A DNA stretch of 64,000 bases. Source: Clostridia bacterium (GTDB lineage: Bacteria > Bacillota_A > Clostridia > Christensenellales > Aristaeellaceae). The position numbers and the translations under genes are program-made. Under the pieces are notes generated by a model. That model did no database searches. It saw only the letters and a list, made by a program, of their open reading frames with translations, and had not been told where the DNA came from. The stretch is from the NCBI GenBank assembly GCA_017509065.1, contig JAFWQM010000009.1, forward strand, positions 62,001 to 126,000, written 5' to 3'. Positions 62,571 to 64,000 of this stretch are shown here, in pieces (the first letter of the stretch is position 1; the number at the start of each line of letters is the position of its first letter).

Positions 62571-63488
62571 TCATTTCCAAAGCGAATTGGGATAGATCCC
62601 ATCCTTTTTCATCTGGGCGATGACGGCCTGCACCTGGGGCATGTCGGCCTGATAGGTGATGCCGTACCATTTTTCCGGGCAGGGCAGCACGCGCACTTTG
62701 GCTTTTCCCTCGGCGATCAGCTGATTGGGAATGAGCGGCAGGAAGTATTCGCATTTGAGCGGGTTTTTCGGCAGGTTTTCCTGAAGGAACGCGGCAAAGC
62801 GGCCTTCGATTTCTTTCAGGATGTCAGGCGTGAATCCCCAGAAATTCATGGATACCGTGGTGCCGTTCGGCAAGAAGGTAAAGGTTTTGCCATCGTCTTC
62901 GGTGAAGGCTGCGCCACCGTCGCGGGGCTCGATATGGGTGCGCTCCACGATGCCGGTCAAAAACTGGCCGCTCGCGTCCAAGGCGCAGACGCCGCGGGCA
63001 ACATGGCCATTCTCAGTCAGCGTGTTTTCCACCTGATAGCCGACCATGGCGTATTCTTCGGCGGGATGGTCGGAAGTCAGATAATCGTGGATGATCCTGA
63101 AGGAGTCCTTACCGTAGAAATCGTCCGCGTTGATGACGGAGAAGGGTGCGTCAATGGCGTCCTTGGCGCAGAGCACGGCATGGGCGGTGCCCCAGGGCTT
63201 TTCGCGGCCTTCGGGCACGGAGAACCCGGCAGGCAGTATTTCCGGCCGCTGGTGGACGTACACGATTTCCGCCGCGCCGCCGACGCGCTTGCCCAGTGTG
63301 TCGCGGAACAGCTGCTCGTTTTCCGGTTTCACGATCAGGATGATCCTGCCAAAACCCGCGCGCACGGCGTCAAAAATCGAATAGTCGATGATCCAGTGGT
63401 TCTGCGGGTCAACGGACGCCATCTGTTTGAGCCCCCCGTACCGGCTGCCAAGCCCGGCGGCCATAATCACCAGCTGCGGCTTCTTCAT
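62571..63488 (-). CDS. Sugar-phosphate nucleotidyltransferase
   Basis: A 305-residue NTP-transferase-fold protein: LVIMAAGLGSRYGGLKQM (6-23, nucleotide loop), VKPENEQLFR, VINADDFYGKDSF (metal Asp), VNTLTENGHVARG. It resembles the uncharacterised clostridial nucleotidyltransferases rather than RfbA or GalU. It should make an NDP-sugar for the convergent glycan genes. Start ATG 63488 has GGGGGA ten bases upstream; the longer frame to 63533 has no site. Confidence 0.85.
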   Translation of the reverse strand: MKKPQLVIMAAGLGSRYGGLKQMASVDPQNHWIIDYSIFDAVRAGFGRIILIVKPENEQLFRDTLGKRVGGAAEIVYVHQRPEILPAGFSVPEGREKPWGTAHAVLCAKDAIDAPFSVINADDFYGKDSFRIIHDYLTSDHPAEEYAMVGYQVENTLTENGHVARGVCALDASGQFLTGIVERTHIEPRDGGAAFTEDDGKTFTFLPNGTTVSMNFWGFTPDILKEIEGRFAAFLQENLPKNPLKCEYFLPLIPNQLIAEGKAKVRVLPCPEKWYGITYQADMPQVQAVIAQMKKDGIYPNSLWK

Positions 63489-63539
63489 TATCAATAAATC
63501 CCCCTGTCCATAATAGCCTTTCAGAGCACACACAGTATA

Positions 63540-64000
63540 TTACAGTTTGCCGGTTTTGTCCATGGCTTTTTCCGCGTCCAGCCGCAAAATCCGCGCGTTC
63601 AGGTGTTCCAGGAACGTTCTATCGTGCTCCACCAGCAGCATGGTTGGGCGGAACTGGACGATGAGCCGCTCAATCTGCATGCGGGAGAGCAGGTCGATGT
63701 AGTTGAGCGGTTCGTCCCACACGTACAGATGCGCCTGCTGGCACAGGCTGCGGGCAATCAGCGCTTTTTTCTGCTGGCCCGCGCTGAGGGCTTCGAGGGG
63801 CTTGTCGAATTGCTCCCGCGCAAAGTCCAGCTTGCGCAGGATGGTTTTGAACAGCGTTTCGTCGATGCTGTTTTCCTGAATGAAGGAACGCATGTCGCCG
63901 CGTAAATGCGCCTGCTGCGGCACCACGGACAGGATCAGTCCGCTGGCCAGGCGGATTTCCCCGGCAGATGGGCTGAGCTCGCCGGTCAGCGCCTTGATGA
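63540..64000 (-). CDS. ABC-F protein, Lsa-like (5' end missing)
   Basis: The C-terminal 153 residues of an ABC-F ATPase. SLIKALTGELSPSAGEI follows the second Walker A, the signature is LSAGQQKKALIARSL, and LYVWDEPLNYIDLLSRMQIERLI contains Walker B and the D loop, then LLVEHDRTFL. The frame is open to the right window edge. Lsa-type proteins bind the ribosome and can protect it from lincosamides, streptogramins A and pleuromutilins; whether this one does cannot be told without the linker between its domains. Confidence 0.88.
   Translation of the reverse strand, partial: IKALTGELSPSAGEIRLASGLILSVVPQQAHLRGDMRSFIQENSIDETLFKTILRKLDFAREQFDKPLEALSAGQQKKALIARSLCQQAHLYVWDEPLNYIDLLSRMQIERLIVQFRPTMLLVEHDRTFLEHLNARILRLDAEKAMDKTGKL

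Overview
The window looks like a chromosomal segment of a Gram-positive anaerobe of the Bacillota (class Clostridia). The signs are strong AGGAGG-type ribosome binding sites, sigma-A promoters with 17-nt spacers, a T-box-like leader before cysE-cysS, LplB/YtcP-type carbohydrate importers, partner-switching (STAS/RsbW/PP2C) genes, a fused Wzz/BY-kinase and an Lsa-like ABC-F protein. Coding regions are mostly GC-rich and intergenic spaces carry many small palindromic repeats of the kind seen in gut and rumen Clostridia. I cannot name the genus; an uncultured gut or rumen lineage is an inference. No tRNA, rRNA, CRISPR array, phage or transposase gene was recognised.

Layout. (1) 1-8139: oligosaccharide uptake and hydrolysis: two permeases (the first cut by the window edge), a solute-binding protein, a cytoplasmic GH95-like fucosidase, and a convergent membrane-anchored AraC regulator. 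(2) 8405-10875: cysS and cysE behind a promoter and a T-box-like leader with tRNA-Cys features. (3) 10895-20909: an M16 peptidase, then a surface-polymer operon read from a consensus promoter: fused Wzz/tyrosine kinase, a 1952-residue secreted protein made almost wholly of about 56 repeats of about 32 residues, and an LCP ligase. (4) 21102-30906: a peptide natural-product (RiPP) locus with an NHLM-type export system (adaptor, C39 peptidase/ABC exporter, second ABC protein), a radical SAM/SPASM maturase, two Cys-rich precursors, two nearly identical double-glycine precursors, a PqqD recognition protein, an HprK-like kinase and an S26-like peptidase. Its peptide genes are AT-rich relative to the flanks.

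(5) 31071-38419: signalling: two STAS proteins, a DUF2156-like fragment and an RsbW-like kinase; an exported nitroreductase; a two-component system; a CHASE2-PP2C phosphatase with a FecR-domain protein. (6) 38870-42478: a helical-bundle protein and an RCC1-repeat / degenerate Lgt-like / phosphodiester-glycosidase operon. (7) 42715-45731: lepA, a GNAT acetyltransferase, cvpA. (8) 45781-50926: a heparinase II/III-like enzyme, a FakA C-terminal-like stand-alone domain, a glutamate-5-kinase-like protein, ThrH and a CbbX/SpoVK-like AAA ATPase, with many repeats between them. (9) 51082-54053: a YtrA-like GntR repressor with its own ABC transporter, and a P-loop ATPase. (10) 54054-64000: a repeat-rich spacer, recD2, a five-gene glycan assembly operon (three glycosyltransferases, a DUF4422 protein and a flippase), a nucleotidyltransferase and an ABC-F protein cut by the window edge.

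The two parts I find most unusual are the RiPP locus, which joins two unrelated precursor classes to a double-glycine exporter and a radical SAM enzyme, and the giant 32-residue-repeat protein sandwiched between a BY-kinase and an LCP ligase.
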